DNA of 64,000 nucleotides from Thiohalorhabdus sp. Cl-TMA (GCF_041821045.1 NZ_JBGUAW010000002.1:248001-312000), one strand, 5' to 3'; positions 8,486 through 20,189 are shown, counted from the stretch's first letter. Numbers and translations: made by a program. Notes: generated from the sequence alone by a model not told the origin.

Positions 8486-9871
8486 ATGCGGACCAACCGA
8501 ATTGTCTCTGCCGCGCTTGCGGGGTGGGGAGCCATCGGCCTCGCGACCACGGCCCACGCCACCAACGGCTATCAGCTCATCGGCGTGGGGGCCTACCAGA
8601 AGGGCATGGGAGGTGCGGTCACCGCCAACCCGGGAAGCGCCATGACCGCCATTACCAACCCGGCGGGCATGGCCGCGGTCGGGAACCGGGCGGATTTCTC
8701 CATGGAGCTGTTCATGCCGGACCGGTACAACGATTTCACCGCCACCGGGGGCGACAAGCAGGACAGTGAAGCGAAAAGCTACGGCGTGCCGGCCATCGGC
8801 TGGACGGCGCCGGTCTCGGAGGGCTCCGATTTCTACTTCGGCGGAGGCATGTACGGGACCTCCGGGCTGGGGGTGGACTACGGGGTGACGGACTTCGTGG
8901 TGAATCCGCCCCAGAACACCGACCTGCAATTCACCGGGTACAGCAACATCGCCTTCTGGCAGGCGGCGCCCACCCTGGCCTGGCGGGCGAGCGATCGCCT
9001 TAAAGTGGGCATCTCCCTGAATCTCGATTACCAGTCGGTGGCCTTCCAGGAGCGCATCAGCGGCCAGTTCGGCGGCAACGCCCTGGACACCAACTTCAAC
9101 CTGGCCCGAACCGCCAACGCCTTCGGCTACGGAATCTCCGCCGGGCTCCTCTATGACGTCAGCGAGCGGGTCACGGTGGGCTTTTCCTACAAGAGCCCGC
9201 AGTCCTTCGAGGATCTGGAGTTCCAGCTCAGCGGTGACGGTGCCGGGGGCTCGGTGGACGATATCAACCAATTCCCCAACGGCAAGGGCAACTTCGTCTA
9301 CGCCAACAGCGGCACCTACAAGATGGACCTGGACTACCCGCAGCAGGCCGCCCTGGGCATCAAGGTACAGCCCGTGGAGCGGCTCAAGGTGTCCGCGGAC
9401 GTAAAGTGGATCAACTGGTCGGCCACCCTGGACGATCTGGCTGTCACGGGCGGCTTCGACGTGGTAAGTCCGGCGGGCAGCCCGGTGGCCGGGGGAGCCC
9501 GGGAGGCCGCCCTGGATCCGGGCTGGGATGACCAGATCGTCTACGCCGTGGGCGCGGACTACGCGGCCACCGACCGTCTGCGGCTTCGGGCGGGCTTCAA
9601 CTACTCCCAGACACCCATCGACCAGGAGGATGTGTTCGCCAACGCCATCTTCCCGGCCATGGTGGAAACCCATCTGAGCCTCGGGGCCACCTACCTGATC
9701 AACCGCCACTGGGACGTTTCCCTCGCTTTCATGAAGGCCTTCGAGAACGAGGAGAAGGGCAAGGGGGACATCCCCGAATCCTTCCGCGCCGCCGGGTTCT
9801 CCGAGGACTCCAACGCGAAGATCGCCCTGGAGGAGGAGACCTACAGCATCAACGTGGGCTACCGCTTCTGA
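8486..9871 (+). CDS. FadL/OmpP1-family outer membrane transporter
   Basis: The start at 8486 is chosen for its AGGAGG at 8471-8476 and because it gives a clean signal peptide (MRTNRIVSAALAGWGAIGLA, cleaved near AHA). The mature N terminus ATNGYQLIGVGAYQKGMGGA and NPAGMA are typical of the FadL hatch region. The 461-residue protein ends with aromatic-rich strands and a terminal phenylalanine (YRF), as outer membrane barrels do. The family imports hydrophobic compounds. Its place beside a sulfur operon could suggest uptake of hydrophobic sulfur compounds, but that is speculation. Confidence 0.85.
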   Translation: MRTNRIVSAALAGWGAIGLATTAHATNGYQLIGVGAYQKGMGGAVTANPGSAMTAITNPAGMAAVGNRADFSMELFMPDRYNDFTATGGDKQDSEAKSYGVPAIGWTAPVSEGSDFYFGGGMYGTSGLGVDYGVTDFVVNPPQNTDLQFTGYSNIAFWQAAPTLAWRASDRLKVGISLNLDYQSVAFQERISGQFGGNALDTNFNLARTANAFGYGISAGLLYDVSERVTVGFSYKSPQSFEDLEFQLSGDGAGGSVDDINQFPNGKGNFVYANSGTYKMDLDYPQQAALGIKVQPVERLKVSADVKWINWSATLDDLAVTGGFDVVSPAGSPVAGGAREAALDPGWDDQIVYAVGADYAATDRLRLRAGFNYSQTPIDQEDVFANAIFPAMVETHLSLGATYLINRHWDVSLAFMKAFENEEKGKGDIPESFRAAGFSEDSNAKIALEEETYSINVGYRF

Positions 9872-9887
9872 GCGGGCTCGATGGCCG

Positions 9888-9920
9888 ACCGGGGCGGCCC
9901 ACGCCGCCCCGGTTCTTGTT
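9888..9920 (+). terminator. Terminator after the FadL-like gene
   Basis: An 11-bp perfect GC-rich stem (ACCGGGGCGGC at 9888-9898 and its complement at 9903-9913) with loop CCAC is followed by the T-rich TTCTTGTTT. It begins 16 bp after the porin stop. Confidence 0.75.
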
Positions 9921-9966
9921 TGCGGGCCCGTTTCCGGACGGACCCACGCAAAAGGAGGGATTGATC

Positions 9967-10881
9967 ATGCGCAGCATGTCCATACTCGGCGCGGTGCTGC
10001 TCGTCGGACTGCTGACCCCGCTCGTGGCGGCGGGGGAGCGCCCGTACATCGCGGCGAGCCACCTGGCCGACGGAGGAGTGGCGGAGGTGGTTCCCGAAGT
10101 GAAAACCGCCCTGCGCGGTGCCGGGTTCCGGGTGGCGGGGAGCTATTCCCCCATGGGCCGCAAGGACCGGGCGGTGGTGGTGGCCACCGACCCCGCCCTG
10201 CTGCGTGCCATCGGAAGCCATCCGGAGACCGGGCGCGGCGGCCACCCCATCGCCGGGGCGGGTCTCCGGATCGGCCTGCTTCGCTCCCGGGACGGCGGGG
10301 TGGAGGTGAGCTACGTGAACCCCGCGTATCTCTACCAGGCCTATTTCCAGGAGGCCTATCCGGAGGTGCGGGATGAGGTCCGGGATGCCGGGCAACGGCT
10401 GCAGGAAACCCTGGGCGGACTCGGCGAGGCCTCCGGTGCGCCCTTCGGCGGCGCGGTGGAGGAGCTGTCCCACTACCACTACATGCTCTTCATGCCCTAT
10501 TTCGAGGATCGGGTCACGCTCGCGGAGCACGCGGATTTCCACACGGCGCTCCGGACCGTGCGGGCCAATCTGCGGCGCGGCGTGGCGGAAACGGAGAAGG
10601 TCTACGAGGTGGTGCTGTCCGACGAGGAGCAGGCGGTGCTCGGCGTGGCCATGAACGACCCCGATCACGGCACGCCCAGCTGGTACCCCGAGCTGGTCCG
10701 GCGCCATGTGGCGGCCCTGCCCTACGAGCTTTACGTGGTGGGGGGCACGGTCTACATGCTCCACGGCCGGTACCGGATCGCCCTGTCCTGGCCGGAGCTG
10801 AGTATGGCCACCTTTTCCAACATCATGGATGCCCCCGGGGATACGGAGCGCATTCTGCGCCGCGTGGCGGCCGGAGACTGA
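9967..10881 (+). CDS. Secreted protein of unknown function
   Basis: The start at 9967 follows an AAAGGAGGG ribosome site at about 9951-9959. The 304-residue product has a signal peptide (hydrophobic core ILGAVLLVGLLTPLVAA). The mature part is mixed alpha/beta with no cysteines seen and motifs such as EVSYVNPAYLYQAYFQEAY and a histidine/tyrosine cluster ELSHYHYMLFMPYFED. I do not recognise a family with certainty. It is likely periplasmic. It lies 95 bp after the porin gene but behind that gene's terminator. Confidence 0.7.
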   Translation: MRSMSILGAVLLVGLLTPLVAAGERPYIAASHLADGGVAEVVPEVKTALRGAGFRVAGSYSPMGRKDRAVVVATDPALLRAIGSHPETGRGGHPIAGAGLRIGLLRSRDGGVEVSYVNPAYLYQAYFQEAYPEVRDEVRDAGQRLQETLGGLGEASGAPFGGAVEELSHYHYMLFMPYFEDRVTLAEHADFHTALRTVRANLRRGVAETEKVYEVVLSDEEQAVLGVAMNDPDHGTPSWYPELVRRHVAALPYELYVVGGTVYMLHGRYRIALSWPELSMATFSNIMDAPGDTERILRRVAAGD

Positions 10882-10904
10882 CCCGGTTGGACGGCAGCGG
10901 AAGA

Positions 10905-10940
10905 GGGGGCATTCCCGTTTTGACAAGGGGGAATGCCCCC
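10905..10940. promoter_or_regulatory. 12-bp perfect hairpin enclosing a TTGACA
   Basis: Perfect inverted arms GGGGGCATTCCC (10905-10916) and GGGAATGCCCCC (10929-10940) enclose a 12-base loop. The loop contains TTGACA (10920-10925), a consensus -35 hexamer, and a weak -10-like GAAAAT follows at 10943-10948. No T-run follows, so a simple terminator is less likely. It sits 50 bp before the next gene and may be its promoter/operator. Confidence 0.4.
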
Positions 10941-10990
10941 CGGAAAATCGTATATTCGAGTTTGCTAATCAACCAAGGCAGGCAACCGCC

Positions 10991-11422
10991 ATGGCCAAGA
11001 CGATCCCGCTGCAGGATACCGGCTCGCTGAAGAACGAGCTGCGCAAATACCAGAAGGGGCAGAAGCTTACCATTCAGGAGTTCAACCGGGTGGCGCGTCT
11101 GGCCTATTTCGGCTTCGTGGTGCTCACTCCCCTGGACCCGGAGGACGACGAGGTGGATTCCTACCTCATGTACATCCAGCCGCCGGAGGGACTGCCGGCG
11201 ACCCAGCTGGAGGTCTACGAGGATATGCCGGACTCCATCACCATCCTGGACGGGGAGCAGGGCAACGCCATCGCCGACGTGATCCGCCAGGGCGTTCGCG
11301 ACCGGGTCGATCAGCTCCAGGCCATCAACCGCCGGGAGTTCTATTTCGAGTACTTCTATGAGAACCCCGGTGAGGAGCAGCAGTCCGGCGACTCCGGGGA
11401 GGGCGGCGACGGTTCCTCCTGA
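10991..11422 (+). CDS. Hypothetical protein with acidic low-complexity tail
   Basis: The start at 10991 is the first ATG after the hairpin. The 143-residue protein is soluble, with a helix-rich N terminus (LKNELRKYQKGQKLTIQEFNR), an acidic centre and a Ser/Gly/Glu-rich tail after about residue 125. No known domain was recognised. The following lipoate-ligase-like frame overlaps its end, so the two, and the receiver-like gene after them, look like one operon. Confidence 0.7.
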   Translation: MAKTIPLQDTGSLKNELRKYQKGQKLTIQEFNRVARLAYFGFVVLTPLDPEDDEVDSYLMYIQPPEGLPATQLEVYEDMPDSITILDGEQGNAIADVIRQGVRDRVDQLQAINRREFYFEYFYENPGEEQQSGDSGEGGDGSS

Positions 11423-12503
11423 GCCGGGAAGCGGCGCGCGCCGGGCGCGCTGGCTGGAGGCCGGGCCTCTGGCTCCCTTCGACCTGCACGCCTTTTACCA
11501 CGGCCTGGGATACGCCATGGGGCCGGAGGATGCCCCCATCCTGGCCTGGGCGCGGGCTGACCGGCCGCATATCTCCCTGGGGCCGCACCAGGATGCCGCC
11601 GAGGAGCTTTCCCTGGACGCCTCCGGCCGCGCCGGCGGCATGGAGGTGGTCCGCCGGGAAACCGGCGGCGGAACCGTCTACGTGGACGGGGATCAATGGG
11701 TCTACGCGTTCCTAGTGCCCCGAACCTGGCTGCGGGGCCGGCCGGTGGACCTCTACGGGCACCTGCTGCCCGCGGTGGAGGCCACCTTCGCCCGGTTCGG
11801 CCTGTCCGTGTCGCGCCGCAGCCGCAACGACCTATGGTGCGGCAACCGGAAGATCGGGGGTACCGGAATGGCCACTCTCGGCAATGCCCTGGTACTCGTG
11901 GGCAGCTTCATGCTCCGCTTCCCCGCCGCCCGCTTCGCCGCCGCGGTGAACAGTCCCTCGCCGGCCTATCGGCGTTTCCTGGCCGCCGCGCTGGCGGAGG
12001 CCGTGAGAGGTTGGGACGCCTTCGGCAAGCCGCCCCGGGCGGCGCCGCTGAAGGGCGCCTTCCGGCAGGCGGCGGCGCGGAGCCTGGGCTGGGTCGTCAG
12101 TCCGGATAGGTGCTCCACCGAGGAGGTCGGGGCCATTCGGGAGGCCAGGCACGAGCTCCGGGATCCGGAATGGCGGTGGGAGCCGCTCGGGCACCGCGCC
12201 GTCCGGGAGGGTATCAAGCTCAAGGGCGACGCCTTCCTCACCGAACGGGCCATCCCGACCCTGGGGCGGATCACCGTTCAGACCGAGGGGGGTCGGATCC
12301 GCAGACTCGATCTGGCCGGTATCGATCCCGCCCGGACGGCCGCCTGCACCGGCCTGCCGCTCCACGCCGGACTCCTGGCCGCCAGGCTCGGGGGTGGCGA
12401 GGTGGGCCGCCGGTGGGCGGAAGCGGTGGTTGCCACCGCCGTGCAGGACGACCATGCGGGAGCCACCGGCCACGTGGCCGATCCCGCGGATACGAGGGGA
12501 TGA
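11358..12503 (+). CDS. Second lipoate-protein ligase-like protein (BPL/LplA family)
   Basis: The protein (up to 381 residues) has the ligase motifs RRETGGGTVYVDG and SRNDLWCGNRKIGGTG with the conserved lysine, plus a C-terminal segment (EGIKLKGDAFLTERAIPTLGRITVQ) resembling the LplB-like accessory domain. It is thus a complete second ligase next to the sHdr locus, clearly divergent from the one at 4680. The start is uncertain: conserved sequence begins near 11448, but the only upstream start codons (11358 ATG, 11370 GTG) lie within the preceding gene. Target protein unknown. Confidence 0.75.
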   Translation: MRTPVRSSSPATPGRAATVPPEPGSGARRARWLEAGPLAPFDLHAFYHGLGYAMGPEDAPILAWARADRPHISLGPHQDAAEELSLDASGRAGGMEVVRRETGGGTVYVDGDQWVYAFLVPRTWLRGRPVDLYGHLLPAVEATFARFGLSVSRRSRNDLWCGNRKIGGTGMATLGNALVLVGSFMLRFPAARFAAAVNSPSPAYRRFLAAALAEAVRGWDAFGKPPRAAPLKGAFRQAAARSLGWVVSPDRCSTEEVGAIREARHELRDPEWRWEPLGHRAVREGIKLKGDAFLTERAIPTLGRITVQTEGGRIRRLDLAGIDPARTAACTGLPLHAGLLAARLGGGEVGRRWAEAVVATAVQDDHAGATGHVADPADTRG

Positions 12504-12507
12504 AGCC

Positions 12508-12888
12508 ATGAGTGAACCGACCATCAACCGGCGTCTGCAGCCCGGGTTCATCATCGTCACCACCGACGAGGGTGCCGCCAGGGACCTCAAGGAGGTGGCC
12601 GGCGAGGACTGGCAGGTGGAAGTGGTGCCCTCCATCGAGGAGGCCGGGGAATGGAACGAGATCCTGCTCTACCGGTTCATCCTGCTGGACCTTGCGCAGT
12701 CGGCCGCGGATCCGGTGGAGCAGCTGCAGCGCATCCGCCGGGAGTACATGATCAACACCCCCGTGCTCGGCTTCGGCGGCACCAAGGAGGTCTGGGATCG
12801 GGTGCGTCCGGAGGGCGTCGACCGCCTGTTCGAGCGGGAGGAGATCGTCGGCAAGCTGCCGGAGTTCATGGCGGCATTGGGCTGGTGA
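12508..12888 (+). CDS. Degenerate response-regulator receiver-like protein
   Basis: This 126-residue protein begins 4 bp after the ligase-like gene. Its strand-helix order resembles a CheY-type receiver: strand FIIVTT, strand FILLDL at the place of the phospho-aspartate strand, NTPVLGFGGT at the place of the TA/TS loop, and VDRLFEREEIVGKLPEFM like the last helix. The N-terminal acidic pair and the conserved lysine are missing, so it may be a non-phosphorylated pseudo-receiver. This is a fold-pattern inference only. Confidence 0.6.
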   Translation: MSEPTINRRLQPGFIIVTTDEGAARDLKEVAGEDWQVEVVPSIEEAGEWNEILLYRFILLDLAQSAADPVEQLQRIRREYMINTPVLGFGGTKEVWDRVRPEGVDRLFEREEIVGKLPEFMAALGW

Positions 12889-12917
12889 GCGCGGCCGGCC
12901 GGGGCGCCCGTCGCGCG

Positions 12918-12946
12918 AAGGCCCCGGGCAGCCGGGGCCTTCTTGC
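12918..12946 (+). terminator. Terminator after the receiver-like gene
   Basis: Perfect 10-bp stem AAGGCCCCGG (12918-12927) with its complement at 12932-12941, loop GCAG, followed by a short pyrimidine-rich stretch. It ends the 10991-12888 gene group; the next gene runs on the opposite strand. Confidence 0.7.
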
Positions 12947-12965
12947 GTGTCGGGCGAGGAAGCGC

Positions 12966-13316
12966 TCAGTGGTGGGAGGGTACCTCTTCCTTGGTATCCC
13001 GTTTGGGATGCTCCCAGATGTGGATGGTCAGATCCCGGGTTTCCTTCTCACTGTCCGTTTCCACGGTCAGGAACGCGGGCCGCGCTCCCGGGGTTTCGAA
13101 TTTGGTGGTGCACGAGAAGATCCCGGGCAGGGTGACCTGCTCTTCGCAGATGATCTGGTCGTCGATCTCCAGCCGGGCGGTGGCGGTTCCGGAGCCGTTG
13201 AGGCGGATCTTGAACCGGTAATCCTCGCCCGGGGCTTTCCGGTAATTGTTCGGATCGCGGAATTTGTTGTACTCCAGGCCGTTGATGTTGACCTGTTTGA
13301 TCAGATTCTGGCTCAT
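12966..13316 (-). CDS. Hypothetical protein, beta-rich
   Basis: The start at 13316 is chosen because GGAGG lies 5 bp upstream; an ATG at 13328 overlaps that site. The 116-residue product is mostly beta strand (YRFKIRLNGSGTATARLEIDD, FLTVETD) with two cysteines (IICEEQ, FSCTTKF) and could have an immunoglobulin-like fold. No signal peptide. I do not recognise the family. It stands alone between two converging or diverging operons. Confidence 0.6.
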   Translation of the reverse strand: MSQNLIKQVNINGLEYNKFRDPNNYRKAPGEDYRFKIRLNGSGTATARLEIDDQIICEEQVTLPGIFSCTTKFETPGARPAFLTVETDSEKETRDLTIHIWEHPKRDTKEEVPSHH

Positions 13317-13561
13317 GCCGGCCTCCATGGCTGTGCATCCAATCGGCTATGAAAGGGGACGCTGGAACCGCCCGTTTTTCAGCCGGGGTGGCCCGCCGCG
13401 TGCAGGCCGCCTGATTTTTGGGAGGTTCAAATTATACCGCCCACCAATGAACGCGCGAATAAGCTTTTGTAATGGGCGCTCGGATGTGCTTTATTTGCGC
13501 GCCGGATTCTTGCTCTCGCTTTGAGCAGATCGATGATGGATAATAGGGGGTTCTCAATGGA

Positions 13562-16398
<2,837 letters not shown>

Positions 16399-16402
<4 letters not shown>

Positions 16403-16968
16403 GGGTGCCGGGGGACAAGCGGCTTACGGTCCTGGCGACGGGGCTCGCCGCGGCGGCGGTGCTGCTGCTCGCCGCCTGTGCCGGCAAGGAGGCGCCCGAG
16501 CCCAACCCCCTGGGCCCTCCGGTCCCTGAAACGGTCCAGCCGGAAAAGATCTGGAATTATCTGGAAGGCTCGGATTACCGCCGTTTCTGGCCCGCGCAAT
16601 CGGTGGTCAAGCCCGGCATCCACCGCGGCCGCGAGCCCCACGGGCCCCTGATCGACACCTTCCTCAACGACACGGCCGACAACGCCCGGCCGCTGGGCAA
16701 GGAACCCCTGCCCCCGGGCTCCGTCGTCGTCCTGGAGAATCACACCACCGAGCCCCACGTCTATTCCATCGACGTCATGATCAAGGTGAAAGGCCACAAT
16801 CCGGCCACCAACGACTGGGCCTTCATGCGCTTCAGTCCTGGCGGGGAGGTGCTGGTATCGGACCGGGAGGCCCAGCGCAAGGCCAGGAAGAAGAACCGCG
16901 GCTGCATCCACTGCCACAGCTACACCGAGAGCACCGACTTCCTGTTCGACCCCCGTTTCCGGGACTGA
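16399..16968 (+). CDS. Cytochrome P460-like c-type heme lipoprotein
   Basis: The ATG at 16399 overlaps the ppc stop (ATGA). The 189-residue protein has a lipoprotein signal (VLLLAACAG, lipobox cysteine about residue 28) and a single c-type heme site CIHCH near the C terminus, in the arrangement CIHCHSYTESTDFLFDP usual for cytochrome P460-family domains. It would be a periplasmic, membrane-anchored heme protein. Whether it has the lysine cross-link of true P460 enzymes cannot be told. Its coupling to ppc is odd, since the functions are not obviously linked. Confidence 0.75.
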
Positions 16969-17009
16969 AGTGCCGGGCGGGCACGGCGGCCCGGTCCGCG
17001 CTCCGGAAG

Positions 17010-17270
17010 CTACCGGTCCAGGTGGTCGTACAGCAGTACCCCGCCGCCCACGGCCAGGATGCCGACTCCCCACCAGCCTTCCGATAGGTTCTTGAGCACG
17101 TAGCTGGCATCCAGGGCCTGGCCGCGCCGCGGGCGCCAGGGGTTGGTTTCCGCCTGTCCGCCCAGGGGGATCGTTACCTGGAGCAGGACGCCCCGATCCG
17201 GGCTCCGGGGCGGCTCGGCGGCCGCGGGGAGGGCCGTTAGCAGGGCGGCCAGCAGCAACAATCGGCGCAT
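17010..17270 (-). CDS. Small exported protein with C-terminal membrane segment
   Basis: An 86-residue frame with a good signal peptide (RRLLLLAALLTALPAAA) and a second hydrophobic segment near the end (WWGVGILAVGGGVLLYDHL). No family recognised. It is a single gene between convergent P460 and divergent GlcD-type genes. The signal peptide favours a real gene. Confidence 0.5.
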   Translation of the reverse strand: MRRLLLLAALLTALPAAAEPPRSPDRGVLLQVTIPLGGQAETNPWRPRRGQALDASYVLKNLSEGWWGVGILAVGGGVLLYDHLDR

Positions 17271-17449
17271 GGGGCTCTCCGTGTAAGGGAATGCCCGGAC
17301 AGGGTATACGAAAGCGCCCGGGAAGGGGATACGGCCCCTGTCCGCGATCCGGGGCGTGCCCGGCTTCGCACCGGGCGGCCGGGGCTACTACAATACCCGG
17401 GATCCCCCTTCGTTCGGGGCCGCACGAACCCCACGCCAGGAGCAGGAAA

Positions 17450-18841
17450 ATGGCCGATACTCCCGGCCTGCCCCCGGGTGCCGCGCACGAGCTGGAGCTG
17501 CTGTTCGGACAGGCGCGGTGCCATACGGATCCGGACGTCCTCGCCCTCTACGCCACCGACGACACGCCGCGCAACATCGCGCCGGCGGGGGTGGTCTTCC
17601 CGGCCACCACCGAGGAGGTGGCCGCGGTGATACGCACCGCCCATCGCCATGCGGTGCCCGTGGTGGCGCGCGGCGCAGGCTCCGGTAACGTGGGCGGTGC
17701 CCTGCCGGTTCCGGGCGCCCTGGTGGTGTCCTTCGAGTGCATGGACGCCGTCCTGGAGGTGGATCCGGCCAACCGCCTCCTGCGCGTGCAGCCCGGGGTT
17801 ACCAACCAGAACGTGCAGGAGGCGGCCGCCGCCCACGGCCTGTTCTGGCCGCCGGATCCGGGCAGCTCCGCTTATTGCCAGGTGGGCGGTAACCTGGCCA
17901 TGAACAGCGCCGGGCCCGGCGCGGTGAAGCGCGGGGTCACCCGCGACTGGGTGCTCGGACTGGAGGCGGTCACCGGAACGGGGGAGGTGCTCCGGACGGG
18001 GACGCGGACCAGCAAGGGCGTGGTGGGCTACGACCTGACCCGGCTGCTCATCGGCTCCGAAGGAACCCTGGGGCTGGTTACCGAGGCCACCCTGCGCCTG
18101 TGGCCGCGCCCGGCGGCCAAGCGCACCGCCCGGGCGGCCTTCGCCAGCGTCGCCGACGCCGGACAGGCCGTGCAGCGCATCATGGCCGAGGGCGCGGTGC
18201 CATCCGCCCTGGAATTCATGGACAGCCTGGCCATAGATGCCCTGCGGCGCGGCGGATTCGGCCACGATCTTCCCGAGGGCACCGGCGCGGTGCTCATGGT
18301 GGAGGCCGACGGACCGGAGGCGGCGGTGGAAGAGGAATTCGCCGCCTTGACCCGGAGTCTGGACGGCGCCGGCCTGCTGGAGGTGCAGACCGGTGCCTCC
18401 GCCGAGGAGATCGCCGCCCTGTGGAAGGCGCGCAAGTCCCTTTCCAAGGCGGTGAAGCGGCTCGCACCGCTCAAGATCAACGAGGACGTGGTGGTTCCGG
18501 TCACCGCCCTGGCCACCTTCATCGGCCGCCTGGAAGGGCTGGCGGAGGAATTCGCCCTGCCCATCGTCAACTTCGGCCACGCCGGCAACGGCAACATCCA
18601 CGTCAACCTCATGGTCCACCCGGACGATCCCGACGAGATGGCCCGCGCCCGGGAGTGCCTGAGCCGGGTGTTCGACACGGTGCTGGAGCTGGGCGGGACC
18701 CTCTCCGGTGAGCACGGCGTGGGCTCCGAGAAGGCGCCCTTCGTGGCCCGCGAGCTGGACGCCACCAGTCGCATGCTGCACAACCAGATCAAGGCGGCCT
18801 TCGATCCCAAGGGGATCCTCAATCCCGGCAAGGCTTTTTAA
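17450..18841 (+). CDS. FAD-linked oxidase, GlcD / D-lactate dehydrogenase type
   Basis: The start at 17450 follows AGGAGCAGGA. The 463-residue protein has the PP-loop FAD-binding domain (VVARGAGSGNVGGALP, VGGNLAMNSAGPGAVKRG, IGSEGTLGLVTEATL) and the C-terminal oxidase domain (NFGHAGNGNIHVNLM, GTLSGEHGVG). This is the glycolate oxidase GlcD / D-lactate dehydrogenase family, oxidising a 2-hydroxy acid to the 2-oxo acid. No glcE or glcF follows, so it may act alone; the substrate cannot be told from sequence. Confidence 0.88.
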   Translation: MADTPGLPPGAAHELELLFGQARCHTDPDVLALYATDDTPRNIAPAGVVFPATTEEVAAVIRTAHRHAVPVVARGAGSGNVGGALPVPGALVVSFECMDAVLEVDPANRLLRVQPGVTNQNVQEAAAAHGLFWPPDPGSSAYCQVGGNLAMNSAGPGAVKRGVTRDWVLGLEAVTGTGEVLRTGTRTSKGVVGYDLTRLLIGSEGTLGLVTEATLRLWPRPAAKRTARAAFASVADAGQAVQRIMAEGAVPSALEFMDSLAIDALRRGGFGHDLPEGTGAVLMVEADGPEAAVEEEFAALTRSLDGAGLLEVQTGASAEEIAALWKARKSLSKAVKRLAPLKINEDVVVPVTALATFIGRLEGLAEEFALPIVNFGHAGNGNIHVNLMVHPDDPDEMARARECLSRVFDTVLELGGTLSGEHGVGSEKAPFVARELDATSRMLHNQIKAAFDPKGILNPGKAF

Positions 18842-18856
18842 AGGAGCATATTGCCC

Positions 18857-18888
18857 TGTAGGAGCGGCCTTTTGGCCGCTCCTACAGA
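18857..18888. repeat. GTAGGAGC palindromic element (REP-like), copy 1
   Basis: A perfect 14-bp stem (CTGTAGGAGCGGCC at 18857-18870, complement at 18875-18888) with loop TTTT. The same GTAGGAGC...GCTCCTAC ends occur at 61301-61363 and 62286-62360, so this is a dispersed intergenic family. No transposase (RAYT) is in the window. Here it may also act as a terminator for the GlcD-type gene. Confidence 0.8.
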
Positions 18889-18947
18889 AGGACTTAGCAC
18901 GTTTCTCCGTGTCCTCCGTGGTTAATTGTCTGCTTGAATAGGTCCCA

Positions 18948-20189
18948 ATGACCGAGCCCTTCCGCTTCCTCCACCTCGCCGACCTGCACCTGGACACCGC
19001 CTTCCGGGGGCGGGACGAATCGGTGCGCGAGGCGCTCCGCCGCGCTACCCGCGACGCGTTCCAGGCGGCGGTGGAGACCGCCATCGATCGCGGCGCCCAC
19101 GTGGTTCTGCTGGCCGGTGACATCTTCGACGGCGATCTGCTCACCTTCGCCACCGAGCGCTTCCTGCTCGACGGCTGTCAGCGGCTCGGCGAAGCCGGCA
19201 TCGCCGTGGTGAGCTGCACCGGCAACCACGACCCCGGCGGCACCAGCCACCGCACTCGGGCCCTGGACTGGCCGGACAACGTGCATCTGGCCCACGGCGC
19301 CCAGCCCGTCAGCGTGGAAATCCCGGGCAGCGACGGCGAGCCGGTTGGGCGGGTGGTGGCCGCCGGGCACGCCAAGGCGCGCGAGGACCGCAACCTGGCT
19401 TCCTCCTTTCCGGCGCAGGCCGGCGATCTACCCACGGTGGGTCTGCTCCACACCCAGGTGGTGGGCGCCGACAGCGCCGAGAACCACGACACCTACGCCC
19501 CCAGCGAGCCTGCCGATTTCGACAAGCCCGGCTACCACTACTGGGCCCTCGGCCACATCCACAAGCGCCAGCAGATACGGTCCGACCCGCCGGTGTGGTA
19601 CCCGGGGAACCTCCAGGGACGCCATCCCCGCGAGCCCGGGCCGAAGGGCGGCAACTGGGTGGAGATCCCCCCCTTCGGGCTGGCGCAGGTGGAGTTCGTG
19701 CCGCTGGCGCCGCTCACCTGGCAGACCGTGGCCGTCGCCGATCCCGGTGGTGGGAACCTGGACGCCCTGGTGGCGGACCTCGTCGCCCGGGTGCCGGAGC
19801 CCGATGCGGAGCAGCGGCTGGTGCGCCTGGAGCTGTCGGGGCCGCACCTCCTGGCCGGAGAGCTGGGCGACGCGGAGAACCGCCGCGAGCTGGAGGAACA
19901 GCTCGCCGACCGGCTCGATGCCCTGGCGGTGGAAGTGCGCGACCGCGGCCTCCACCAGCCCGTGGACCGGGAGGGCCTGCGCAGCAGCCCTTCACCGCTG
20001 GCCACCGCCCTGGAGCTGCTGGAGCGGGCGGAAAGCGACGATGCCCTGCTGGATGCCTTGACGCCCGAGGTGCTCAGCCCCGCCGCCCCCACCGAGGACG
20101 AAGAGCGCCGGGCCTACCTGCGCGCGCTGCTGACGGACCTGGAGCCGGAGCTGGTGGATCGGCTGGTGCAGCCGGGGAACGGCGGGTGA
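18948..20189 (+). CDS. Metallophosphoesterase, YhaO/SbcD-like DNA exonuclease subunit
   Basis: The 413-residue protein has the calcineurin-like motifs of Mre11/SbcD: HLADLHLD, LAGDIFDGD, CTGNHDPGG, LLHTQ and ALGHIHKRQ. Its stop overlaps the start of an ATPase gene, the usual pairing of SbcD with SbcC or YhaO with YhaN. The pair likely forms a nuclease complex for DNA end processing. The partner's shape (below) fits YhaO/YhaN better than SbcDC. Confidence 0.88.
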   Translation: MTEPFRFLHLADLHLDTAFRGRDESVREALRRATRDAFQAAVETAIDRGAHVVLLAGDIFDGDLLTFATERFLLDGCQRLGEAGIAVVSCTGNHDPGGTSHRTRALDWPDNVHLAHGAQPVSVEIPGSDGEPVGRVVAAGHAKAREDRNLASSFPAQAGDLPTVGLLHTQVVGADSAENHDTYAPSEPADFDKPGYHYWALGHIHKRQQIRSDPPVWYPGNLQGRHPREPGPKGGNWVEIPPFGLAQVEFVPLAPLTWQTVAVADPGGGNLDALVADLVARVPEPDAEQRLVRLELSGPHLLAGELGDAENRRELEEQLADRLDALAVEVRDRGLHQPVDREGLRSSPSPLATALELLERAESDDALLDALTPEVLSPAAPTEDEERRAYLRALLTDLEPELVDRLVQPGNGG

